Assembly: GCA_003520545.1 (NCBI GenBank)
Contig: DOUP01000143.1
Coordinates: forward strand, 1 to 23,570
Reading direction: 5' to 3'
DNA: 23,570 nucleotides
Source of the DNA: Maritimibacter sp.
GTDB lineage: Bacteria > Pseudomonadota > Alphaproteobacteria > Rhodobacterales > Rhodobacteraceae
Shown here one piece after another: positions 7,937 to 14,574 of the stretch. A model generated the notes under the pieces. The model worked only from the letters and a program-made list of their open reading frames with translations. It was not told where the DNA came from and made no database searches. The position numbers and the translations under genes were made by a program. The stretch's first letter is position 1. The number at the start of each line of letters is the position of its first letter.

Positions 7937-8425
7937 ATGAGTGACGATATCTACCACCTCTCCGCGAAAGACATCGACGCGATGGAGGGATTGGCGAAGA
8001 CCCATTTCCTGAACCCGAAAGCGCAACGGGTGAACAAGAGCCTGGGCGATGTGACAGGTCTGACCGGCTTCGGGTTTCATATCATCGAGGTCAAACCGGG
8101 TTTTGAGACCACGGAGCACCACGTCCATCACCACGAAGATGAATGCGTTTTCGTTCTGGAAGGTCATGCGACCGCGCGGATCGGAGAGGACCGGGTCGAG
8201 ATCGGTCCCGGCGATTTCATCGGGTACCGGAAGGGCGGTTTGGCCCATACGATTGAAAATACGGGCGATCAAACCCTTCGGATGATCGTCGTGGGAGAGC
8301 GGCTGGCGCATGATGTGGGCGACTATCCCGACAAGCAAAAGCGCATCTACCGGCAGGTCGGGCTTGCGTGGAACGTGGTCGACCATGCGGACATTCACGA
8401 ACCGACGGGCGCGGGCAAGAAGTAG
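7937..8425 (+). CDS. Single-domain cupin protein
   Basis: This is a small beta-barrel protein of 162 residues with one cupin_2 domain. Both cupin motifs are intact. Motif 1 has metal ligands His62, His64 and Glu69 followed by Gly76 (HHVHHHEDECVFVLEG). Motif 2 has GPGDF and a fourth ligand His104 with Asn108 (HTIEN). It therefore probably binds a divalent metal and may act on, or sense, a small molecule; the substrate is unknown. The ATG at 7937 is preceded by AAGGA six bases upstream; an in-frame start at 7865 would add 24 unlikely residues that overlap the intergenic DnaA box. The mttB-type gene follows in the same direction after 97 bases. Confidence 0.88.
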   Translation: MSDDIYHLSAKDIDAMEGLAKTHFLNPKAQRVNKSLGDVTGLTGFGFHIIEVKPGFETTEHHVHHHEDECVFVLEGHATARIGEDRVEIGPGDFIGYRKGGLAHTIENTGDQTLRMIVVGERLAHDVGDYPDKQKRIYRQVGLAWNVVDHADIHEPTGAGKK

Positions 8426-8446
8426 GCCCCTGCGTCGTTAACACGC

Positions 8447-8466
8447 GCGAAATGTCGCAATTTCGC
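8447..8466. repeat. 20-bp inverted repeat between the cupin gene and the mttB-type gene
   Basis: The arms GCGAAAT and ATTTCGC are perfect over 7 bp, with the 6-base centre GTCGCA. No T-run follows, so a terminator is less likely than an operator upstream of the mttB-type gene, whose ATG is 57 bases away. Confidence 0.4.
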
Positions 8467-8522
8467 CGGGGCGCCCGCGACCCACGGGCTATGTCGGAAG
8501 GAGATAAACCGAGGAATCGCGC

Positions 8523-10079
8523 ATGTCCGATGAGATGACCAACACCCCGAGCCGCCGTCGTGGACGTTCCGGAGGGGGCGCAGCGCGCCGCGCTGAACGA
8601 ACCGCCGTGAGTTTCGAAGTCGCGCCAACTATCCAGCGCAAGACGCCGACGCTCGAACTCCTCGACGAAGAAACGCTCCAGATCATCGAGACCAACGCGG
8701 AAACCGTGCTGGAAGAGATCGGGGTCGTGTTCTCGGAAAACCCCAAAGCCCTGGAACGGTGGCGCGAAGCGGGTGCCGATGTGCGCGGTGACCGGGTTCA
8801 TATTCCCCGTGGACTGGCGCGGGAGCTTTGCAAGACCGCGCCCTCGCAATTCACCCATCACGCCCGCAATCCCGAGAAGTCGGTCGAGATCGGGGCCAAC
8901 AACCTCGTGTTCGCGCCGGTCTATGGCCCGCCATTCGTGCGCGATTACGACGGTGGACGGCGCTATGCCACCATCGAGGATTTCCGGAATTTCGTGCGGT
9001 TGGGCTATATGTCCAAATGGTTGCATCTGTCGGGTGGCACGGTGTGCGAACCGACGGACGTGCCGGTGAACAAGCGTCACCTCGATATGCTCCATGCGCA
9101 CATCACTCTGTCGGACAAACCCTACATGGGGGCGGTTACGGATGCGGAATGGGCGCGCGATTGCGTCGAGATGTCCAAGATCGTCTTTGGTGAAGACTTC
9201 GTCGATCAGAACGCGGTCATGACCTCGCTCATCAACATCAACTCGCCGCTGACCTTCGACAACGTGATGATGAACACCTTGGAGGTCTATGCCGAGGCGA
9301 ACCAGGCCTGCATCGTGTCGCCCTTCATCGTCGGCGGCGCCATGGCGCCCGTGACGGTTGTCGGCACGCTGACACAGGTGCTGGCCGAAGTGACCGCCGG
9401 CGTAGCCTATAGCCAGCTTGTGCGCCCCGGCGCGCCGGTCATTTTCGGGGCCTTCGTGACCTCGATCGACATGGGGTCGGGGGCGCCGACCTTCGGCACG
9501 CCCGAAGCGGCGCAGATCACCACCGGTGCAGGTCAGCTTGCGCGCCGCCTGGGGCTGCCGTTCCGGTCGGCCGGGGGCTTTACCGGGTCCAAGATCAATG
9601 ACGCGCAAGCCGGGTATGAAACCGCCAATTCGCTCCAGATGGGGATGAACGCCGGTGTGAATTTCATGCTGCACGCCTGTGGCTGGCTCGAAGGCGGGCT
9701 TGTGGCAAGCTTCGAGAAGTTTGTGACCGACGCGGACCAGCTTGGAACCCTGCACAAGTTTGCGGCCGGTGTGGCGAACGATGAAAACGGGCAGGCCATG
9801 GATGCGATCCGTGAGGTCGGGCCCGGCGGCCACTACCTGGGCTGCGCCCATACGCAGGCGAATTTCAAAGAAGCGTTCTGGTCCTCCAAGGTGTTCGACT
9901 ACAAGCCGTTCGAAACCTGGTCCGACGAAGGTGCGCAGGACACGGTCGCGCTGGCCTCGAAACGGGTCACGTCGATGTTGGGGAGTTACCAGGCGCCTGC
10001 GCTGGACCCCGCGGTGCGTGACGCGCTGGAAGCCTATATCGCCAAACGTAAAGACGAAATGCCCGACGCCTATACCTGA
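8523..10079 (+). CDS. MttB-family methyltransferase without pyrrolysine
   Basis: This 518-residue protein belongs to the trimethylamine:corrinoid methyltransferase (MttB) superfamily, a TIM-barrel enzyme that moves a methyl group from a quaternary or tertiary amine to a corrinoid protein. Family-like stretches include LEEIGVVFSENPKALERWREAGA near the N-terminus, INSPLTFDNVMMNTLEVYAEANQ in the middle, and GGHYLGCAHTQANFKEAFW near the end. There is no in-frame amber codon, so it is the non-pyrrolysine type, whose characterised members include glycine betaine methyltransferases. The first 30 residues are arginine-rich and probably disordered. AGGAG lies about 20 bases before the ATG and AGGAA about 6 bases before it. 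No corrinoid protein gene is adjacent. The substrate is unknown; glycine betaine or a related amine is only a guess. Confidence 0.9.
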   Translation: MSDEMTNTPSRRRGRSGGGAARRAERTAVSFEVAPTIQRKTPTLELLDEETLQIIETNAETVLEEIGVVFSENPKALERWREAGADVRGDRVHIPRGLARELCKTAPSQFTHHARNPEKSVEIGANNLVFAPVYGPPFVRDYDGGRRYATIEDFRNFVRLGYMSKWLHLSGGTVCEPTDVPVNKRHLDMLHAHITLSDKPYMGAVTDAEWARDCVEMSKIVFGEDFVDQNAVMTSLININSPLTFDNVMMNTLEVYAEANQACIVSPFIVGGAMAPVTVVGTLTQVLAEVTAGVAYSQLVRPGAPVIFGAFVTSIDMGSGAPTFGTPEAAQITTGAGQLARRLGLPFRSAGGFTGSKINDAQAGYETANSLQMGMNAGVNFMLHACGWLEGGLVASFEKFVTDADQLGTLHKFAAGVANDENGQAMDAIREVGPGGHYLGCAHTQANFKEAFWSSKVFDYKPFETWSDEGAQDTVALASKRVTSMLGSYQAPALDPAVRDALEAYIAKRKDEMPDAYT

Positions 10080-10378
10080 TGCAGCCGATGGACGGGCGCG
10101 GGTTCCGGGAGGGCCTGCGCCTCGCCCATCAGCGCGGTCAGAACCCGGATGTGACGGCCAGCGTCGTAGTCGATCTGGCCGGCCTTGCGCTGTGCATTAA
10201 GGTCGTGCTCCCGGTCGATCAGCTCCGGGAGGACCTTGGCCGGTGAGGGCGGGCGTGTATGCCCCAGGATCGGTCCCAAGTCGCGGTCACGGTCATAGCG
10301 CGTGAGCGCGTGGCGAGCCGCTTGCACGAGCAACGGCGGACGTTTGAGGGACGACAGGGCGGTCAGGGAATCGGTCAT
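10070..10378 (-). CDS. DUF6477 family protein
   Basis: This is a 102-residue protein of a family I recognise as restricted to Rhodobacterales and without known function. The conserved start (LTALSSLKRPPLLVQAARHAL) and the following acidic-basic helix (LPELIDREHDLNAQRKAG) are present, and the protein looks helical and soluble. I chose the ATG at 10378 because GGAG lies six bases upstream; an in-frame start at 10417 adds 13 residues. Its 3' end overlaps the end of the mttB-type gene by 10 bases in convergent orientation. The ribosome binding site lies in one arm of a hairpin (10381-10406), which could lower translation. Confidence 0.75.
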   Translation of the reverse strand: MTDSLTALSSLKRPPLLVQAARHALTRYDRDRDLGPILGHTRPPSPAKVLPELIDREHDLNAQRKAGQIDYDAGRHIRVLTALMGEAQALPEPAPVHRLHQV

Positions 10379-10380
10379 TA

Positions 10381-10406
10381 GGTGCTCCGAAAGTGATTCG
10401 AGCACC
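10381..10406 (-). promoter_or_regulatory. Hairpin over the ribosome binding site of the DUF6477 gene
   Basis: Perfect 7-bp arms GGTGCTC and GAGCACC enclose a 12-base loop. In the DUF6477 transcript the second arm contains GAG of the GGAG Shine-Dalgarno, six bases before the ATG. Folding would hide the ribosome binding site. The loop includes a GATTC, a possible CcrM methylation site. Confidence 0.4.
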
Positions 10407-10476
10407 CTGTATGACACAACCTTTAGGCGTGTTGCGTCAGACCCCGGTTTGCACCGTTCGGTCGGTTAGCTCCCTG

Positions 10477-10485
10477 TTATCCACA
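10477..10485 (+). promoter_or_regulatory. Perfect DnaA box
   Basis: TTATCCACA matches the consensus DnaA box exactly. It lies in the intergenic region between the divergent DUF6477 and DUF6456 genes and faces a second perfect box 60 bases away in the opposite orientation. Confidence 0.6.
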
Positions 10486-10512
10486 AGATAAGAGGCTGTT
10501 TTTGTGCCTGAG

Positions 10513-10533
10513 TACTGTGGTTTTCCACCAGTA
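10513..10533. repeat. Interrupted palindrome containing a DnaA-like box
   Basis: TACTGTGG and CCACCAGTA pair around TTTT with one bulged base. The sequence TTTTCCACC inside it (10521-10529) is one base from the variant DnaA box TTTTCCACA. The palindrome lies between the two perfect boxes and could be an operator for the DUF6456 gene. Confidence 0.35.
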
Positions 10534-10545
10534 AACACAATTGCC

Positions 10546-10554
10546 TGTGGATAA
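10546..10554 (-). promoter_or_regulatory. Perfect DnaA box, opposite orientation
   Basis: TGTGGATAA is the reverse complement of TTATCCACA. It is 55 bases upstream of the DUF6456 start codon and is followed at once by GACTC, a GANTC site for the alphaproteobacterial methyltransferase CcrM. Confidence 0.6.
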
Positions 10555-10609
10555 CGACTCAACGTAGGGTTGCATTGTTTCTAATACGCGAACAATGAAG
10601 GGAAAGTTC

Positions 10610-11704
10610 ATGTTTGATCATCGAGAAGCTTTTTCCGCAGCTTCGACCAGACTTCCGACATGGGTTCCCTCCCAAGTGAAGACCTATCTCGCCCACACCG
10701 AAGGGGGCGCCAGTCTGAGGCACATCGCACGAAAGAGCGGCTGCCATGCTTCGACCGTCATGCGTCAGGTCCGGCGTACGGAAACCCTGCGCGAAGACCC
10801 CCTGGCCGATTCCGCTCTTTCGTCATTGGAAACCTTTTTGCGTAGCGCTGGCATGGCGCGCGCAGAGCGCGAGGAAACTCTCATGACGATGGCCAGGACG
10901 GATCAGGAACAAGAGCGGCTCAACCGCGATATCTTGCGGGCCTTGAAGGCGCTGTCGGACCCAAAGGCGCTTCTCGTGATCGCGGACGGGGTCGAAGATG
11001 CGGTTGTCGTGGTGAACACGGACGAGGATCGGCCGGTGCGGCGGGCCGTCGTCTCGCGCGCTGTGGCCGAAATGCTCGCGCTTCAGGAATGGATCGACGG
11101 ACGAAGCAAGGGCCGGCTCGGGCGCTACAAGATCACCGGGGCAGGGCGCACGGAGCTCAGCCGGCGTATCGCGGCAACGGAATCCGCCCGGGTTCAGGTG
11201 ACGGACGACACGCGGAAGACCCGGACGACGCAAGGGACCGGGCAGAAACGCACAGCGGGCGCCGAACCGCCCCTGACGGTCCTGGCCCGGCGCAAAAGAA
11301 CCGGGGGCGAGCCGTTCCTGCCGCCCGAGCTGGTGCGCGCCGCCGAGCGGTTCAAGGAAAGCTACGAGATCGCGCGCGCGGCCGGGATGTTGGGGGACGA
11401 TCTGGACGACCTTCTGCTCGACCGCCTTGCGGCGCCCAAGCGGGTGGCGCAAGGAAGTTCTGCCGAAGCGATCCCGCGGGGCGCGCTGGCGCTTGAGCAC
11501 CTGACCAAGGCGGTGCGCTGTCTTGGTCCCGAATTGTCGCGCACGGTGATCTTGGCGGTCTGCCGGGAAACCGGAATGGAAACGATTGAAAAGCAGCTCG
11601 ACTACCCGGCGCGGTCAGGCAAGATCGTGCTGCGGATCGCGCTCAATTCACTCGCGCGCCATTACGACGAAACCGGCGACGCGGGTCACGGGATGATCTA
11701 TTGA
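10610..11704 (+). CDS. DUF6456 helix-turn-helix protein
   Basis: This is a 364-residue putative DNA-binding protein. Residues about 17-55 look like a helix-turn-helix (SQVKTYLAHTEGGASLRHIARKSGCHASTVMRQVRR). A central part contains YKITGAGRTEL, which looks like the end of a winged helix. A linker of basic and polar residues follows. The C-terminal 140 residues match the DUF6456 domain as I know it (PLTVLARRK, then FLPPELVRAAERFKESYE, ending in ARSGKIVLRIALNSLARHY). The start at 10610 is preceded by GAAGGGAAAG; an in-frame ATG at 10595 would place that site inside the gene. Target genes are unknown. Its promoter region carries two perfect DnaA boxes. The stop overlaps the stop of the next gene on the other strand. 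Confidence 0.8.
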   Translation: MFDHREAFSAASTRLPTWVPSQVKTYLAHTEGGASLRHIARKSGCHASTVMRQVRRTETLREDPLADSALSSLETFLRSAGMARAEREETLMTMARTDQEQERLNRDILRALKALSDPKALLVIADGVEDAVVVVNTDEDRPVRRAVVSRAVAEMLALQEWIDGRSKGRLGRYKITGAGRTELSRRIAATESARVQVTDDTRKTRTTQGTGQKRTAGAEPPLTVLARRKRTGGEPFLPPELVRAAERFKESYEIARAAGMLGDDLDDLLLDRLAAPKRVAQGSSAEAIPRGALALEHLTKAVRCLGPELSRTVILAVCRETGMETIEKQLDYPARSGKIVLRIALNSLARHYDETGDAGHGMIY

Positions 11705-12123
11705 TCGCTGGTCAGTGCCGCGCGTGAGGCGTCGGTCGCGACGAAAATGATATCGAAGTCCAGAGAGGGGAAGGCTGCCGAAACCTCGTTCTTGACCAGT
11801 TCGGGGCGCGGCAGGGGGGCCGAATACACCCTGTAGCGCCCCTGAAATCCGGCGTGCACGAGCAGATGCGCGATCTCCATACAGTCAAAGCCATCCTCAA
11901 AAAGGGCGGAGATCACGACATCGACATCGAGGTCCTGGATATCCGTCACCTTGAGCGCTCCAAACGGACGGAACACTCGATTTGGTGCTGGACGCAGGAG
12001 TGGGTCCTGGCTCGTGGCCGGTGCATCGCCGATGATGAGAACACTGAGCTTGTCGCTTTTCAAATGCGTGCCGAACTTCCGTGTCGTGCTTGTCATTGTT
12101 TTCGGCGATTCATGGCACGTCAC
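11698..12123 (-). CDS. Small protein of unknown function, possibly receiver-like
   Basis: I do not recognise a named family. The protein is 141 residues if it starts at the GTG at 12123 (AAGGGG nine bases upstream) or 132 if it starts at the ATG at 12096, which lacks a ribosome binding site. After a basic N-terminus it alternates hydrophobic strands and helices: LSVLIIGDAP, VDVVISALFEDGFD, MEIAHLLVHAGF, GRYRVYSAPL and DFDIIFVATD. This order resembles a response-regulator receiver fold with degenerate acidic residues, but that is a fold guess. It is divergent from phoR (174 bases between starts) and converges on the DUF6456 gene with a 7-base overlap. Confidence 0.68.
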   Translation of the reverse strand: MTCHESPKTMTSTTRKFGTHLKSDKLSVLIIGDAPATSQDPLLRPAPNRVFRPFGALKVTDIQDLDVDVVISALFEDGFDCMEIAHLLVHAGFQGRYRVYSAPLPRPELVKNEVSAAFPSLDFDIIFVATDASRAALTSDQ

Positions 12124-12208
12124 GAGTTCCCACCCCTTGATGGCCTCCTGTTTTCAATCACGCGAACACATCTTTAGCGTGTGTGAATGTTCCAGGCAAT
12201 ACATTTCA

Positions 12209-12240
12209 TTTGAAAAAGGCCCTTTACCTTTTGAAAAGGC
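12209..12240. repeat. Direct repeats with a palindrome upstream of phoR
   Basis: TTTGAAAAAGGC (12209-12220) and TTTTGAAAAGGC (12229-12240) are near-identical and 20 bp apart, about two helical turns. The second overlaps a perfect palindrome CCTTTT-G-AAAAGG (12227-12239). The A/T-rich run is unusual for this window and lies 58 bases before the phoR start. It may be an operator or promoter region for phoR; it does not match a Pho box. Confidence 0.35.
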
Positions 12241-12297
12241 TGAACAAGTCTCGCCGTGAGCCGGTGCGGTGCGGTTTGGCCGGTGGGAGAGGTCACG

Positions 12298-13323
12298 ATG
12301 CAATCCAGTCAAATGCTCGATGCGGTGCCGATGGCGGCCATGTCGCTCGACGCCGAGGGGCGGATCAGCGGCATGAACAGCCATGCGGAGGCCCTGTTCG
12401 GGGCAACCGTACGCGGGCGCAGCCATGTGGCCGTGCTGCGCCAGCCCAGTGTCCTGGAAGCCATCGAGACGGCGGGACAAACCGGACAGAGCGTGCGCGG
12501 ACAGTTCGTTACAAAGCGACAGGGGCGCGACCGCGTCTACGACGTGCTTATCACGCCGTTTCCGGATGCTTCGGAGACGATCCTGACATTCGAGGATGTG
12601 ACGGCCACCGAACAGGCCGGGGAAATGCGCTCCGAGTTCGTGGCCAATGTCAGCCACGAGTTGCGCACGCCTCTGACCGCGATCTCGGGGTTCATCGAAA
12701 CGCTGCGCGGACCGGCGCGGGAGGACGCTGAGGCGCGTGAGGCGTTCCTTGAGATCATGGAGCGCGAGGCGCGGCGGATGCATCGGTTGGTGGACGATTT
12801 GCTGTCCTTGGCCAAGGTCGAGGATATGGAAGGACTGCGGCCGACCGAACGCTACGACATTGCCGACGTGGTGAACGGTTGCGTGCGAAACCTTACCCAG
12901 ATGGCGCAGGACCGGAACGTCACCATCATTGTGAACGGAGCCGATGCCCCGGCCTTTGCGCCTGCCGATGCCGATCAGCTGACCCAGGTGTTCAACAACC
13001 TGATCGAAAACGCGATCAAATACGGCGGGTCGGGTGGCGAGGTCACGGTCGATCTGACGCGCGTTGAGCGCGACCCGATCCTCGGTGTGCCAGCCTTCGT
13101 CGTTTCGGTCTCTGACAACGGCGACGGGATCGACGAGCGCCATCTGGGCCGTCTCACCGAGCGTTTCTACCGGGTCGATACGCACCGGTCGCGCGGCATG
13201 GGCGGCACCGGTCTGGGGCTGGCCATCGTGAAACACATTCTCAAACGGCATCGCGGGCGGTTGCGGATTCATTCCAAGCCGGGGCAGGGCAGCCGGTTCG
13301 AGGTTTCGCTGCCCTGTCAGTGA
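12298..13323 (+). CDS. phoR: Phosphate regulon sensor histidine kinase PhoR, soluble form
   Basis: PhoR autophosphorylates and passes phosphate to PhoB when phosphate is scarce. The 341-residue protein has an N-terminal PAS-like domain (LDAVPMAAMSLDAEGRISGM). It is followed by the H-box with His120 (FVANVSHELRTPL), the N-box (FNNLIENAIKYGG), the G1 box (SDNGDGI), the F-box (ERFYRVD) and the G2 box (GGTGLGLAIV). GGGAGAGG lies about seven bases before the ATG at 12298; a GTG at 12256 would lengthen it by 14 residues. No transmembrane segment is visible, unlike E. coli PhoR (431 residues), so membrane contact would have to come through PhoU and Pst. Name and role rest on the pst-phoU-phoB genes that follow. 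Confidence 0.93.
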   Translation: MQSSQMLDAVPMAAMSLDAEGRISGMNSHAEALFGATVRGRSHVAVLRQPSVLEAIETAGQTGQSVRGQFVTKRQGRDRVYDVLITPFPDASETILTFEDVTATEQAGEMRSEFVANVSHELRTPLTAISGFIETLRGPAREDAEAREAFLEIMEREARRMHRLVDDLLSLAKVEDMEGLRPTERYDIADVVNGCVRNLTQMAQDRNVTIIVNGADAPAFAPADADQLTQVFNNLIENAIKYGGSGGEVTVDLTRVERDPILGVPAFVVSVSDNGDGIDERHLGRLTERFYRVDTHRSRGMGGTGLGLAIVKHILKRHRGRLRIHSKPGQGSRFEVSLPCQ

Positions 13324-13356
13324 AAATTTGCGCGTTACCCCCAGATTTCGCCCGCC

Positions 13357-13389
13357 TTGTTACACAGCTGTTACAAACCTGTCACAAAA
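13357..13389 (+). promoter_or_regulatory. Pho box of three 11-bp tandem repeats before pstS
   Basis: The three repeats are TTGTTACACAG (13357-13367), CTGTTACAAAC (13368-13378) and CTGTCACAAAA (13379-13389). The CTGTNAC core followed by an A-rich half is the PhoB recognition unit. PhoB dimers bind tandem pairs and stand in for the -35 element. GATAGC at 13391-13396 is a possible weak -10 at the right distance from the second repeat. pstS begins 75 bases downstream. Confidence 0.85.
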
Positions 13390-13464
13390 GGATAGCAGAC
13401 TCACCTTAGGCGTTCCCGCAAGTCGCCACCTGGCGTCTTGTTGTAACCGAAACAGGAGACTGAA

Positions 13465-14502
13465 ATGTCCTTTGCAAAACTCACCGTGTCGACGCTGGCA
13501 GTTGCCGCTGTCACATCAAGCGCGGCTTTCGCGCGTGACGAAATCCGCATCGTTGGGTCGTCCACTGTGTTCCCCTATACCCAAGCTGTTGCCGAGCAGT
13601 TCTCGAACAACACCGGCGCTCCGTCGCCGATCGTTGAATCCACCGGCACGGGTGGTGGCATGAAGATCTTCTGTGGCGGTATCGGCGAAGCCCATCCCGA
13701 CATCACCGGCGCATCGCGTGCGATGAAGGCATCGGAATACGAGCTGTGCCAGACCAATGGCGTTACCGAGATCACCGAAGCCCTGATCGGTTTTGACGGC
13801 CTGTCGATGGCCATCTCGCGCTCCAACGATTTCGCCTGGGATCTGACGCTGGCTGAAATCTACCTCGCGCTTGGCGCCCAGGTTCCGGTTGACGGCGAAT
13901 GGGCCGACAACCCTTACACCACCTGGGACCAGATCAACCCCGATCTGCCTGCCGTTGAAATCCTCGCCTATGGCCCGCCCCCGACGTCGGGCACCCGTGA
14001 CGCTTTCGTCGAACTGGCCATGCACGCCGGTTGTGAAGAGCTCGACTTCGTCGCGGACGGCGGCTTTGACGGTGACTGGGTTGAAGAAAACTGCTCGCGC
14101 ATGCGCACCGACGGGCCCTTCGTCGAAGCCGGCGAAAACGACAACCTGATCGTTCAGCGTCTCGAAGCAGACGAGAACGCAATGGGCATCTTCGGGTATT
14201 CGTTCCTCTACGAAAACCTCGACAACCTCAAAGGCGTGATGATCGACGGCGTTGAGCCGAACACGGACACGATCGCCGACAAATCCTACCCGGTGTCGCG
14301 TCCGCTCTACTTCTACGTCAAGAACGCACACCGCGGCGTGATCGCCAACCTCAACGAGTTCATCGAAGAGTACATGTCCGATGACGCGCTGGAAGCCGGC
14401 GGTTACCTGTCCGAGCGTGGCCTGGTTGCCTTGGCTGACGAGCGTCGCGTCGAGCTTCAGGACGCAGTCCTGAACGGCAAGTCGATGGCTGCCCCGGAAT
14501 AA
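13465..14502 (+). CDS. pstS: Phosphate ABC transporter substrate-binding protein PstS
   Basis: PstS captures phosphate in the periplasm and delivers it to PstCA. The 345-residue protein begins with a signal peptide (residues 1 to about 23, cleaved after SAAFA). It then shows the phosphate-site stretches of the family: IVGSSTVFPYTQAVAEQF near the N-terminus, ESTGTGGGMKIFCGGIGEAHPDI with the ASRAM segment, and GTRDAF around residue 175. AGGAG lies about seven bases before the ATG. It is the first gene after the Pho box. A strong intrinsic terminator follows its stop codon, which should make its message more abundant than those of the permease genes. Confidence 0.96.
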   Translation: MSFAKLTVSTLAVAAVTSSAAFARDEIRIVGSSTVFPYTQAVAEQFSNNTGAPSPIVESTGTGGGMKIFCGGIGEAHPDITGASRAMKASEYELCQTNGVTEITEALIGFDGLSMAISRSNDFAWDLTLAEIYLALGAQVPVDGEWADNPYTTWDQINPDLPAVEILAYGPPPTSGTRDAFVELAMHAGCEELDFVADGGFDGDWVEENCSRMRTDGPFVEAGENDNLIVQRLEADENAMGIFGYSFLYENLDNLKGVMIDGVEPNTDTIADKSYPVSRPLYFYVKNAHRGVIANLNEFIEEYMSDDALEAGGYLSERGLVALADERRVELQDAVLNGKSMAAPE

Positions 14503-14522
14503 GATCCGCCTCTGAAACTGAT

Positions 14523-14560
14523 CCCGGGGCGCGTTTGCGCGCGCCCCGGGTCTCTCTTTT
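14523..14560 (+). terminator. Intrinsic terminator/attenuator between pstS and pstC
   Basis: The arms CCCGGGGCGCG (14523-14533) and CGCGCCCCGGG (14540-14550) pair perfectly over 11 bp around TTTGCG and are followed by TCTCTCTTTT. This is a classic Rho-independent signal 20 bases after the pstS stop. Because pstC has no clear promoter of its own, partial read-through is the likely design. Confidence 0.85.
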
Positions 14561-14574
14561 GAAAGCACAGGGTC

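Noticed and set aside
8217..9851. A 544-codon open frame on the minus strand opposite the cupin and mttB-type genes
   Set aside because: It overlaps two supported genes and has no domain, only histidine- and arginine-rich filler.
8523..10079. Pyrrolysine-containing trimethylamine methyltransferase
   Set aside because: There is no in-frame TAG and no pyl genes are present, so the protein is the ordinary 20-amino-acid form.
10466..10480. CtrA site TTAG-N7-TTAT
   Set aside because: Both half-sites deviate from TTAA and the match is too weak to support.
10379..10609. Chromosomal replication origin
   Set aside because: Two DnaA boxes are present, but there is no AT-rich unwinding element, and no dnaA, parAB, hemE or similar genes nearby. 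A regulatory or titration site fits better.
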